From NCBI RefSeq assembly GCF_947623445.1, contig NC_135248.1:12037820-12101819 (forward strand): 64,000 nucleotides of DNA, written 5' to 3'. This document shows, piece after piece, positions 25,301 through 37,600 of the stretch. The stretch comes from Clavelina lepadiformis. Lineage: Eukaryota; Chordata; Ascidiacea; Aplousobranchia; Clavelinidae. How positions within the stretch are numbered: the first letter of the stretch is position 1; the number at the start of each line of letters is the position of its first letter. The translations under genes were made by a program, and so were the position numbers. Under the pieces are notes generated by a model. That model was not told where the DNA came from. It ran no database searches and was given only the letters and a program-made list of their open reading frames with translations.

Positions 25301-27140
25301 TAGATCGAAACCTATACCTTTCGCTCAAAGACGATTAATCTTTGTCATTTTTTAAGTGCAGTGCACATTTGCTGATTATAAAATCTAGTATTATAACTTT
25401 ACTCGACGTTAAACAGGTAGGCTGTAGACTTAGAGGTATTCTTTGTTTGGTTAAAGATACCTGTGTCAATGCATTTTGGTCCTTTGGTCCTCGGTGAAAC
25501 GTCGCCTTGGTTAGATTGGGCAAAGGCAGCGATAAAACTTTCCTACAAACATCGAATTGTTAAGTTTTTTAAGTCGTTCTTATATATACCAGACAACCGA
25601 TAATTCGGCATTATGACGATGCCTTCGTCATCTTGGCCGCTTTTGTAGTTTACTCACGGTTCCAGGAACTGTTTCATCTGGTTTTCTCATCGATTTTTCG
25701 AACAGGGTGGAAGCTCTTCCCTTGTTATCAGAGTTGATCAAAGTGTTCGTGAAGTTCATGTTGGTTGGATGAACGGGATACCAGGCTATCATGCCGAGTG
25801 GTTCACCTGCGCAAAGTGACCAAAACTGTTTTAATATGAGACATTATAAACGGATAACTGGGGTCTTCACCCAAGTATTATTTGTGACTTCGTGTTATAA
25901 GCGGGGTTAGGTGTGAGAATGCCCCACCTTCAACAGTATCAAATCTCAAGACAATTTGCTCTTGTTCCGTGTCTCGACTGTACCTGTAGCAAATAACGCG
26001 ATTGAAGACTGATTCATAGGACTAAGGCACTCAAAGCTATGAACGATGTCAAAAGCTGACCTGTCTCTTTCCTCCTGGGGATTGCGCAGATAAGAGGTTG
26101 GACTTCTGTTGATATTTCCTTCCTCCACCTCCGCGCTTCCTAGTTTTATCTTTGACAGTTGGAGGTTGGAATTGGCTTGTAGGGAAGATTACAAAAAATT
26201 ACAATATCTGTTTGAAAACTGTTCTCATGCAAAAAGCAGTCGAATTAAATAACTAGCTATATACAGTATCTTATAGTCGTTGAAATAACAGCATAAGAAG
26301 TTTATGAAATTTGTAACTGGTGTATTTTCTGAAACCCTTAAAATATAAAGAGAAAGTGTATTTTGCCAACAAAGGCATCTTCAATATCTTATTTCGACAG
26401 AATCGTTTATCTATAGTGAATGATATTCTTCCTACCAACTTCTATGCTCTCGACTATGCCGTCAACAAATGCGTCTGTTGATTGTTTAACGTGACCCAAT
26501 GAGGTGAACTCGAACAACAGATACTGGAAGAATCCGGCCGGACCCGAATGTGTGTGAGTACCGGATATTACGACGTTACGTTCTGTAAACCTGAGAATGA
26601 CGTAAGATTCAGTGCAGTGTAAAAGCTGACTGAGCCAGAAGCATGTTGAATCCAAGTTAAAAGTTAAGAAGTATCAGTTTCGAAGCATCTCACATTTCTC
26701 CGTATTTTTCTTGTAATCGCTTGACCACTTCCAGCTTCACTAATTGTGACGCCATTCCAGCGTCAAAGCTGACGAAAGCAACACGTGACGTCTTCGTTTT
26801 ATCGGCGATAACAAAAGCCCGACTATGCAGTCGGGTATGAAGTCCAGTGGCAATTTGTTCGGGATGTGCGTACCCCATCTAAATAGAGCTTGTTGTTACA
26901 ACTCATCTATGCTTTAGGTTCGAGTGTTCAGCGTAGTTATTTTCTGGTGCCAATAAATAGCGATGCAATAGTTTTTTGTTTTTTTTTGGCGGAGAAACAA
27001 AAACTTGGACCAAGTAAAGGACAGTTGTTCATGGAAGAAGACAAAGATACTTACCATATTGACTTGGACAATGGGCCCTGTGACGTCTTTTCTGGCAACA
27101 CCGACGTAATATTCCTCCTGAAGTTCTTCCGTTTGAGTTG
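22383..27140 (-). CDS. ASAH2: neutral ceramidase copy B, chimeric, lacks anchor exons
   Basis: Exons E3 27140-27055, E4 26878-26694, E5 26590-26436, E6 26175-26061, E7 25983-25928, E8 25806-25658, E9 25542-25461, E10 25245-25101, E11 24936-24814, E12 24689-24511, E13 24266-24094, E14 23874-23706, E15 23594-23401, E16 23071-22803, E17 22614-22383 (stop). All phases agree and no internal stop is seen. The catalytic motifs match copy A (HTHSGPAG, QGDVSPRTKG, PGEFSTMAGRR). E3-E13 and their introns match copy A almost base for base, while E15-E17 match copy C; the switch is inside E14. As in A, no ATG-bearing anchor exon precedes E3: the copy C stop is only 137 bases upstream. An ATG at 27198 opens a short hydrophobic frame (MKFIFLFFAVFIN) that stops and is out of frame with E3. 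Confidence 0.85.
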
Positions 27141-27276
27141 CTAAGTGTAATATGTTAAATTGATAAAGACTGCAAAGAAGAGGAAAATGAATTTCATGCT
27201 GGTTTACGTCATAGACTAGGTCACACTGCAACAATACTGTAATTCCAAGTGTAAGATATTTGTTGTTTAAGTTGAG
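27141..27276 (-). promoter_or_regulatory. C-to-B intercistronic junction with strong 3' splice site
   Basis: Same arrangement as the B-A junction: the copy C stop codon, about 50 bases, an ATTGTTGCAG acceptor, a short hydrophobic frame starting MKFIFLFF, a pyrimidine-rich TTTTCCTCTTCTTTGCAG, and the phase-1 acceptor TTACACTTAG used for E3. There is no room for a separate promoter plus anchor exon. Confidence 0.4.
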
Positions 27277-30200
27277 CTAATCTTTTTCACCTTCTACGTT
27301 AAAAGATGACGACTGTCCCATGAAAGAAGTGATCTCTCCGACTTCATTCATATGATCACCGTGATAAACGATTCTGTATTGGCCAGGGTTTTGATTCACG
27401 GGAACTTCCCATTCGATGGTGACGTAGCTTTCTACACTTGTGGTATTAGCTTGGTAGTGTTGTGTTTCGTCATATATGACACTTTTTCGTCTCATTTCCG
27501 CCCAAAATCTGAAACCAAAAACCCATTTATGCCATTTATTCAGTAATTATAATTATGACAGCTTAAAATATAAGTTAACTTAAACTTGTATTTAAAACTG
27601 ATGTCACGTTTTATTCAAAATTTTACTACAATTCTGAACAAAAACGAAAGTGATTTACCATCAGTCGTATATTTAATTATTATTGAAATGTAATTACTTG
27701 TCCTTATCTTTGTCAGACCAAGTCTTTGTTTCGTCATTAAACAGCATTTTTTCCTCATAAAGCTCCATTGCGCGATCTAAGTCGAAACGAATTCCTGTAA
27801 ACTCGGCTATGACGTCAAAGAGCGCTGAAAAGAGTGTGACGTTGGATGCAGGTAGACTAGCGTTCTTTTCTTCCCATATCAGCTTTGTTGACCAATCAGC
27901 GTCTGTTGCTATTGTGACCCATTTTCCATTGACCATTTGTTGGACTTCCAAATAAGTGGACCCTAGCTGTACAATATAGTTGTTACCGGCCTTTGTCTAG
28001 TGCTGGTTTGAAGGGACCTGCAGTTAACTGTCGGATTGTATTTCATAAAATGGGAAAAACTAGCCACGTCTACACAGCAGTACAGGCATCGGTAGAATGA
28101 CACACGTTCGACAACGGGCAAGGCGCAATCACAATTATCAGTGCTACTGGCCGAAGGCAGAAAATACAAAGGCACGTCAAACCGAGCAGAAAACAACCTA
28201 ACATAGTTAAGGTAAAATTTAAAAACGCTTCTGGTCAATTTTTGTGGTTTACTCTTTTGTTGTAAAAGGTTTTTATTACTTTCATGTTGTGTCTTGGATT
28301 TGCTCCGTAAAACTTCACTCTTGCCACGTCACCTTCTTTGTACGTCACGTTTACGTCATCTATCACATCACCAAACTGCACACCAGGCGGAATTGAATCG
28401 GGTGCTGCAACTGGGGCCAGTCTGCTCGAGTTTGCTGGGTTACTTTCCGGTTTGGGGCCCGGTTCAATTTCGTCTGGCAAAATGATTTCTAGCTTTACTT
28501 CCGATCAAGCATTCTAAGGTATTTTTGGACCTATTTATACAAAAGGTTTAAATTTTACAAATTACTTTAGAAATACTTTTCAACCTTGAGTTCCCTTTGC
28601 CAGCGCTTGAATCAAGTTTTTAAATTTGTTCTGATAAACTTGAAACGTGTGAGGACCATGAATGGTAGAAGCAGCCTCGTACCTCTGTGCAGCATATTCT
28701 TCAGGAGTGGTTATGTAGTGTACGTAGACGTTTGATAATCCTGCTATTACCACCTATAAAATGTGCCTTGTGTACAGTTTATGTTGTGCTGAAAACTGAA
28801 AGACGCTTTGAAAGTTTCCTCATATTGGAAATATAATTTTTACCGGGCCATTACCTTTGGATTTTCTGCCATTCCTAACCCCTCGGACTCATTTTCGATC
28901 ATCTCTCGCAGTCTCCTGCCGGCCATTGTTGAAAACTCGCCCGGGACAGCGGCGATAACTAACTGACCAATCCTCAGCAGCTGTAAGTCGACAATCTCCG
29001 GGTGCCATTGGTATGGCTTGTCCATGTCTGAAAGTTATACGGGTTTCATTGAGTTATGTCCTAAATGTAAACACAAATTCAAAACGTTGTGTAACTTCAT
29101 TGTCATTTGAGAACCGAAAAGTAACGTACGAAAAGAAATTTTGCAGAGTGCTAGCTCCAGGGTTTAAAAAATTAGCATGAAAACTGCTTGAAGCGTAAGA
29201 ATGTCTACTTACATCCGGTTGGAAGTAGAACTGGTTTTGGTTCGTGGCATGTATAATACTCCGCAGGTGGTTGTTCAGTGCAAATGAATCCTATCAAGAA
29301 GTCTCGCACTGAATCCCAAAACCTTGTACCATCGGTCATGCCTTGCGTGAAATCAAATGCACCGGACCCATCTGTGCAGCCAGCTGCAAAACTGGAAAAG
29401 GTTACAGTTTAATTTTGAGTTAAAATGTAAAAGAATTAAACGGAGTTGAAGTTGAACAGCTATATGGGTCTTAACGGTATCAGCAATGTAAGTTAACAAC
29501 AAGTTGGATATTTCTCTCGATTGATTTATTATTGGTGTATATTATACTCTTACCTGTATCCCAATCCAGGCTTACAAGTAGAAACGGTGCTGCCGTCATC
29601 CAACGTCGTCGTGACGTCAGACATGTTGACGTATTGATGAATCCAACTTACAGGACCCCTTACGACTTCGTTTGCGCTGTTATAAATAAATCATTTATGA
29701 TGCAGAAATTTTATCGCAAAGAAATATCATATCGTAGCTGGTCACCGCACAAAGGTTTTCTGCTGCTAAGAATTATACCAAAAAGATATTTGTAATTACT
29801 TAAATACCAATAATATGTACACACATTTTTAAGAGAAATTATTTATAAAAAAATGTAAGTTTATATGTTTTTTTTATGTAAAGTGAGGAAGCTCCTGTGT
29901 TCGGAGTTTGGCCAATTCAATGCTAAGAATTATTTTTCCTTTGTCTCGTGCACAATTGTTCGTTTTTTTGTAAACTTTGTAGTTAGCTCCAATGTCTTGG
30001 TTTTTTTGTCGAAATGCCTAATTTAGCCTCTGTCCAGTGTACTTTGGTTTATTTAAAATAGGTTCATGTGTTCATAAATTACAAAAATCTAAAAGAAATT
30101 TACTTTATAAAATTTGTTTTGCCTATTTATAATAAAAGCTAAAGTTAACTCAGTCTACCCAAAAGAAGAAACTGGAAGCTCCAACCCAAATTTTCTCACC

Positions 30201-31845
30201 AAAAATGGTTGTAGGGCTATATGGAAATGATGGGTATGAGATTTTTACATCACAAAATAGTGACTCACCTAACGTAGGCCGACTGAGCAGCTGCTAGTTG
30301 TCTTTTGGCAATTATATCTGTAGACTCAAACATGTCTTTGCCTGGGCCAAAGCCGATGCAATTCTGAGCTTTCCCGCTGCACGTGGAAGTTTCAGCATCA
30401 CATTGTTCGCCTGTTGGTGGCAGCAAAGCAAAAATTACTTCCTGATTTATTGGTAATAAAACTAATAACTTACAGGCTATTAAATGTTGAGAACAATATT
30501 AATTAATCTTTTTACATTTTTACCTGTGTCAATGCATATTGGGCCTTTGGTGCGTGGAGATACATCTCCTTGATTAGACTGAGCGAATGCAGCAACAAAA
30601 CCTTCCTGTAAAAGACAAGACGAGAAAACTTTAATGTTTTTTGTTTGTTTTCCGGTATGACGTAGCAAACGATACAAAGGCATCAGAAAGTTTAAATTGA
30701 CCACTTTACTTACGGTTCCAGGAACTGTTTCATCTGGTTTTCTCATCGATCTTTCGAACAGGGTGGAAGCTCTTCCCTTGTTATCGGAGTTGATCAAAGT
30801 GTTCGTGAAGTTCATGTTGGTTGGATGGACGGGATACCAGGCTATCATGCCGAGTGGTTTACCTGCGCAAAGTGATTGGAACAAAAAGCTAGCATCGCAT
30901 TGTTGTTGAATAGTCTAGAAATGCATCCTTTTAGGAAGATTTTGATTAACTTAAAGCATTCTTTGGGTATTTCGAAACTTTCTTTACCTTCTGTAGTGTC
31001 GAATCGAAGCAAAACTTGTTCTTGTTCAGTGTCTTTGGTGTATCTAAAAATTCAAGTCGCCAAAGTCTTTGTTTATTAACAGCAAAGGTCATGGATTGGA
31101 TTTGGATTAGAACTATCTCAAGTAGTTCAGTAGATATAGGCTAGTTAACTGTCATTTTTCACAATGGATTTTTATGAAAAAGTCAAGGTGTTGCTGCATT
31201 TTAAACCTGTCTCTTTCCTCTTGTGGATTGCGCAGGTAAGAAGTTGGACTTCTGTTGATGTTTCCTTCATCCACTTCTGCGCTTCCTAGCTTTATTGTGG
31301 CTTCTTTTAGGTTGGAGTTTGCTGACAGATTGTGTAAATTATACAAATCGATTAGCAGCAAATAAACATTTTCAAAAAGGATCGTTTCTAGCTGTTTACA
31401 AATGCTACCGTGACTTCAGAGGTACCGTCGTACGGTGAACCTAGGACTAGAATACTGTCCAGATAGACTTACCCTGAACAATGCTTTCGTATATTCCATC
31501 GATGAATGCGTCAGTTGATTGCTGGACATGACCGAGCGATGTTACTTCGAACAACAAATACTGGAAGAATCCTGCCGGACCCGAATGTGTGTGAGTACCA
31601 GATATGACGACGTTTTGTTCCGTAAAACTGGAAGAAATGATAATCTAAATCTACTACAGTTTTTGAAACGTAATAAAAATGACTGAAGCTGTTTTATATA
31701 AAAATAACACGTTTCTTGTTTATTTTGATTGTCTTAACCAATGGCATATTATTATTGGACTGTAATAGATTAACCGTAACAGCTTAACCGTTTAACCGGA
31801 CTGTAATATATATATACCTATCTTTATATAGTATCTCTTTATCTC

Positions 31846-31883
<38 letters not shown>

Positions 31884-33634
31884 CATATACTGTATATATA
31901 TATACATGTATCTTTTTCATCTCACGTGCTGCCATATTTTTCTTTAAGACGCTTCACTACTTCCAGCTTGATCAGCTGTGACGTCATTCCCCCGTCAAAG
32001 CTCACAAAAGCAACGCGTGACGTCATGTTTTCATCGGCAATGACAAATGCTCGACTGTACAATCGCGTGTGTAATCCAGTTGCTTTTTGCTCTGGATGAG
32101 CGTATCCCATCTTTGTAACAAAATGTTTTGTAAAAATGGGTTTCTGATCGATCAGAACCTTGTGTCATTAAAGAATTGAAATTGAAAAGGTTTAACAGAG
32201 GAGGCCTCGGGCTTAGGTTTAGGTCTACGTAGGTAGACGGTATTTAGATCTACGATACAAAACGATTTATATATTGGTTCCATTCCATGCGATATTCCTT
32301 CAAAGCAGAAATAAAGCGATTTTTTCAAATTGCTTTACAGGAAAGTACGTTTCAAGTGTGAAGCTCAACAAGTTACGAGTTCTATTGTGGTTAGGTTAGC
32401 TAAGACGTTTTACCGCCAATCTACTGACTCCATGCAGTTATGAGATAGGCGCTTTTCCCAAAAAATACGTCCTACACATCAAATGCACAAATCAAATAAA
32501 ACACCTGACCCGGTGTACCTTAACTACCATTACAGTGGGTTTTCACCAGACAGTAAATGATATAGTTTGATACAGCCAGTGATTTATTCCTGAAAGAAGA
32601 TGCGGGGATTCGCTGGCAAGTAGGTGCGGTATTGTATCCAAATGTATAAAAAAACGGGGATAAAATGACACAAAGAAAGAAAAACTAAGGGATCGCGGCC
32701 CCCAAAATGTGGAGGGTCCGGCGATCCCCTCCAATACACCACTAGATATAGCGGAATAGGCTCCGCAGCAAGCATTCAGTATTGAGGAGAAATATCCAGT
32801 GTAGTTTGGTAATGTGGGACCTCCAGGGAGAAATATCCAGTGTAGTTTGGTAATGTGGGACCTCCCCCGCTTTATAAACGTTTTGCTAGTGTACAACTCA
32901 ACATTAACATTAGCATACCATGTTCACTTGTACAATAGGGCCTGTGACGTCAGTCCGCCCCACACCAACGTAATAACGTTCTGTGAGATTTAGTGGAGTT
33001 CCTGTGGTGGATGGTGAGGTCTTTGTGGTGGTTGGTGAAATTTTAGTGGGGTTTGGTTCAGTTACAACTTCTGCAAATAAGGTTTAGATACGTCCAGATC
33101 GTTCGTTTACTCTCAAATTGCACAAATAAAGAGTTTGTACAGAATTTCTTGGGCCTACAGGCCAGCCGACATTAATATCACGCCACCAGCAGCAAGTCGA
33201 CATTAACAAAACACATTGCATATAACACATTGCGATAACTAGCTATCAGTTTGTTAGCAGTAGTCAATCACTTGTAATAAATATTTTACCATACCTTTTT
33301 CGTTCCCAGGGTGATTGGCGTAAATACCAACCGTTACTCCAATTGTAACAATGATGGCGATTGTCAGAATTAGTAAGAAAATTTTCCACCCAATTGCTTT
33401 CTTTCGGGAAACGGATTTTCCATCACCTTCTAAACCCTGCTCGGTCGGTAAAAAAATCAATTATCAAGCACAGTAGTTGGCCAAAGCATGTATAGCTTCG
33501 GCTTTCTGGTTCAGCTCAAATTCAATCCAAGGAGACATTAACACGCGTTTATTGAAGTATACCACTTTTTTTTCTTGGTTGTCGTCTTTCGTCTTTACGG
33601 CGATTTCTTTGCTAAAACTTGTCTCAGAACTCAT
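27277..33634 (-). CDS. ASAH2: neutral ceramidase copy C, membrane-anchored, 17 exons
   Basis: Exons 33634-33599, 33436-33295, 33070-32919, 32110-31926, 31627-31473, 31321-31207, 31043-30988, 30862-30714, 30605-30524, 30410-30269, 29676-29554, 29391-29213, 29027-28855, 28753-28585, 28473-28280, 27966-27698, 27508-27277. Total 2553 nt, 850 aa. A short cytoplasmic N-terminus with SRKKAIGWK precedes a hydrophobic helix at about residues 29-51 (FLLILTIAIIVTIGVTVGIY), a type II signal anchor, then a Ser/Thr-rich mucin-like linker (TTTKTSPSTTGT) as in mammalian ASAH2. Catalytic motifs: GTHTHSGPAG, WYPVHPTNMN, QGDVSPRTKG, VPGEFSTMAGRR, VYVHYITTPEEY. The C-terminal Ig-like domain ends GEKD. The exon 1 donor (GCC|GTAAAG) is the least certain junction. 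Exon 8 looks converted from or to copies A/B. Confidence 0.92.
31796..31912. repeat. (TA)n microsatellite in ceramidase C intron 4
   Basis: Long alternating TA tract with interruptions just upstream (in transcription sense) of exon 5. Simple sequence; no coding value. Confidence 0.9.
32545..32900. repeat. insert with 41-bp direct repeat in ceramidase C intron 3
   Basis: The intron holds a block richer in GC than its surroundings (GATCGCGGCCCCCAAAATG near 32690) that ends in two tandem copies, period 41, of a unit starting AGAAATATCCAGTGTAG (32788 and 32829). It looks like the end of a transposable element. I cannot name the family or fix its edges. Confidence 0.5.
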
Positions 33635-34605
33635 TTTAGAGCTTAGTTTCTTAGGTTAATGAACTGTCTTCTATCTATTTTACTCAGCTCTTTTCTCTAG
33701 AACAATAATAATTTAGTTACAAAATATCCAAAGCTGCAACGGTCTAAGAGTGTGCTTTAAAAACGCGATTTAACTGAGATTTTATCACTTAAAAAAATCT
33801 ATGTGCCTTGATATCTTTTACAAAAGCTTCTGATAAATCGACGTAATAACAACAACAGCACTTTGTAAAAGCTAACTATTACACTGATATAAATTAATCA
33901 TTTACCTGGTCGTGGGCTTTCCACGCATAATTCAGTGATTAACAAATACCTTTATCTTGATGCAGGGCACTAAAACAATGCAAACATCACACAACTTTAT
34001 TCACGCAGCAGAAACAGACCTTCGTCCTATAACGCTGTATTGACAGTCAGATGCTATAGATATTCTGTATCACAGTTAATTTAACTTATAACACTTTCTA
34101 AATTTCATAACGTTTTTCATGTAAAACTTTAGTAGAAACTTTTCAACAGTAGGTAAAGTAAGGTAGGCCGCTCCGCCACTACTGAGTTGCAACAGATGGT
34201 TGTGTCACAAGGTAGTAGCCTATGTCTTACTTGAGGTGTTCCTGCGATATGCATAGAGGAATTTATTTGCATAATAAATCAAAGTTTTATTTACCGCACT
34301 CGCTTTCACAGTAACGTTGATAGTTTGACAACAAAATTAAAAGAAATATACTCAATAGTGTAATATAGGTTTTGTATAGACAGAAATTTGATATAGGAAA
34401 ATTTAAATTATTGCCTTGTTAAAAAGAAATCCAATTCATGCGATCAGTTAATAATAAACATGGGGAAGGAATTATACTCTAAAAGCAAATTTTCCCTAAG
34501 CAGCGAAAAGGGGGAAAATTAGCGAAATCTACAAATAACAGCATAAACATTTGAGGTCAAGTCGTCGTTAAATGATTAATTATTATCAAATTAAATCCAT
34601 TTTAA
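33635..34605. promoter_or_regulatory. promoter region of ceramidase C / 3' region of D
   Basis: 971 bp between the stop of D and the start codon of C, the only gap among the C-B-A block and D large enough for a promoter. Minus-strand AATAAA hexamers at 34286-34291 and 34262-34267 are candidate poly(A) signals for D. No coding sequence is seen. Confidence 0.5.
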
Positions 34606-37600
34606 TTAGGCGGCTTGGACTTGAAATTGACTTGAATGACCGACAAAGCTGGTCACGGTTCCTGCTTGATCTTTGTGGTCTCCGTAATAGGTGATGCGGT
34701 ACGTTCCGCTTGGCTGATCATCTGGAACCCACCAATCGATAGTCACGTGACTTTCGACAGTAGGAAGCTCTTTGAGTGAAAGCGTATTTGTCTTGTCTGC
34801 GTTGAAACGAAGCACGCCCAGTCTGGTCAGGTCCTGGATCGCCCTTGAAATTGATTGAAAACAAAAAAAATTAATGGCGAAAAACAATTCTCCAAGATTA
34901 GAGGAAAGATCGTGGTATAGCATCCTCGTCATCCAAGTGATGGGGAAGTCTTTAATGTTATGACACCCGGGATCTTTCAAGACACGAGTACACGAGAGTA
35001 GATATTCTAGTAAGCAAACACTATAAAGCACAGGTGATCTAGTGTATTCTATTCATCCACAAAACGTTGTGTCTGTTGTTGAAATAAAAATATATTTACC
35101 TGCTACGCCGGTTAATGATAACGCCGTCGTTGATCAGGTCGTTGAGGGATTCGGTAAGTTGAAATTCCCCTTCGTCGTAGAGTTGCATCGCCTTTTCATA
35201 CTCAAAATGGATGTCAAATACGGAATGTATGATGTCAAAAATGGCGGTGATGACGTTTCTCTCCACAGCATTGCTCCCGCTCACTCCATCGTCCCATTGG
35301 AAGATTGTGCTCCAGTCGGTATCAACGTAGACTGTCTTCCAAGTAGTCTTGTTGACGAGTTGCTCCACGGCAAGATAAGTTGATTCGAGCTTGTTAAAAT
35401 GATATTAATTAATATTAAATAAATAATAAATTAATATTAAATTAATAATAATAATTAAATTAATAATTAAATAATAATAATAAAATAAAATAATAAAATA
35501 AATAATAAAATTAATAATAAATTAATAATTAAATTAATAATAATAAATTAATAATAAATTAATAAATCAATATTAATATTAGTTAAAAGTTAGTTAATTA
35601 AAGAACGTCTTAGGAAACTAGTGTAGGGTTATATGCAGCCACTTTGCTTGTAAAAAGTAAGATTTTATTGGCGGTTGTAGCACTCCTGTAGGCTACTTCT
35701 GAGTAAAGTATCTTTTAATAGTCAGTTTTCGTTGAATACCTTTACATTTTTACCGGAGAATACTAAAAACACCTTTTCGTATAGGCTAGCTGCAGTATTG
35801 CAATATTTTCATCTAGCCTAATACCAGAAAAAAATAAATATCAGCAAACAGTTCCAAATAGAGTTGTTTTCTTGGTATATCACTTCATAATCGAAGTAAC
35901 CAAACATTCTTATCACAGCTTTATTACAGATTGATCCAGTCGGTTTCACTTTTACCTTCATGTTATGTCTCGGGTTCGCCCCGTAAAAAGATACTGACGC
36001 CTTTTCTCCAGGCTTGTATGTTGAATTGACATCAGTAATGACGTCGCCAAAATTTTTCCCATCGGGCACTCTGTCCGGAAACGGAGGGGGAAGAAGCTGA
36101 ATTTGTTCGCTCAAAATATTGTCGGGCGCCGGGCCTCTTGACACGTTGTCTGCAAATTGATTAATCACGTGAAGTCAGGATGTTTAGTTACGTCATAGCA
36201 ACGAACAACTTTTGCTAATCATCTGGTATTCTTCCTAACTTTTATCGACCTACTTTATTACCAAAAACTCCGAAATTTTTTTGCATGTTTTTGTTCGTTA
36301 CTTTAGAGTAAGTAAAATCTAAAACACATTCAACAATTCACCTTGTTTTGCAGTGACAAGTGGACCGACCAGGCTGCTGTAAGTTTGGTAATAAGCTTGG
36401 AAGGTGTGTGGGCCAAATATAGTGGAAGCACCTTCGTATCTCTGGGCTTCATATTCTTCCGGCGTGGTGATGTAGTGGGTGTAAACATTGGACAACCCAG
36501 CTAGAACAACCTGAAGAAATTTTGGATTTATTCATCTGCACGCAAGCCCTTGCACAGGGTATAAGACTATAAGGTATACAAAACTTGACACAAAAAGTTT
36601 ATTAGAAATAATAACAAGGCTTTTTGACGGTAGGATTTCCCTGTTTCTTATGTCTTTAAAGGTCAACCAACTTACATCATAAAAATTAACTCGCACAAAA
36701 CAAAATCAAAACAGATGAATGGAAAATACAATTCACCGGTTACAACAACAACAGCAATGATAAGTCTGGAACAATTCTGCAACCACCAATACAATACGAC
36801 TTACTTTAGGGTTGTGGACACCAAATCTGATCGCTTCCTTCGCAATTGCATCCTTAATTCTTCTTCCTGCCATTGTTGTGAATTCTCCCGGTACAGCGAT
36901 GATAATGAGTTGGCCAATCTTCAGCATCTGAACGTCGACTATATGCGGATGCCAGGCGTACGGCTTGTCCATGTCTAACAGAAAACAGTCAAGATAAATT
37001 AACAAAAGAAATTGTTCAAATATAAACGTCGGGTATGTAGAAAAATATTCCAATCACGAAATAAGAAACATACAAAACAAAAGTTAGCAACCGGACATTT
37101 ACGAATATTTTACATCCAGGAAAGAAATATAACCGAGCTACTCAAAGTAGAAAAGTTGTATTAAATTAGCAAAATTTAAATCAGATTTAAACATTAAAAT
37201 AGAAAATTCCACGTAAACTTACAACCAGTGGGCAGCAGCACTGGCTTTGGTCGATGGCAATCATAGTACTCGGTAGGTGGCGGTGTTGAGCACACAACTT
37301 TGACAATAATTTCATCACGGACGGTGTCCCAAAGAAACGTCCCCTCGGTCATGCTCTGGGTGAAGTCAAAAGCCCCTGGTCCGTCAGTGGTCCCGGCGGC
37401 AAAGCTGTAAAACCCACAGCTCATCACCACACCACTCCAAGTCTTCTGAAGATTAACTTTTCGGCCAAACCAGTTTGACAGAGATATCAGGCAAGCTTAA
37501 GTAATATACCTGTAACCCATTCCCGGTTTGCAAGTAGTCACTGTAGTACCGTCGTCAAGCTTAACAGTTGCTTTCGACATGTCGACGTATTGGTGTACCC

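Larger units (their letters stand above)
18770..28640. repeat. direct 4.9 kb tandem duplication
   Basis: About 18.8-23.7 kb and 23.7-28.6 kb are two direct copies offset by roughly 4895 bases (for example E4 starts 21983 and 26878; E16 ends 22803 and 27698). They differ by scattered single bases and small indels, including in introns. Both edges fall in exon 14, whose 5' part is nearly the same in copies A, B and C. This is the expected product of one unequal crossover between paralogous exons 14. Confidence 0.9.
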
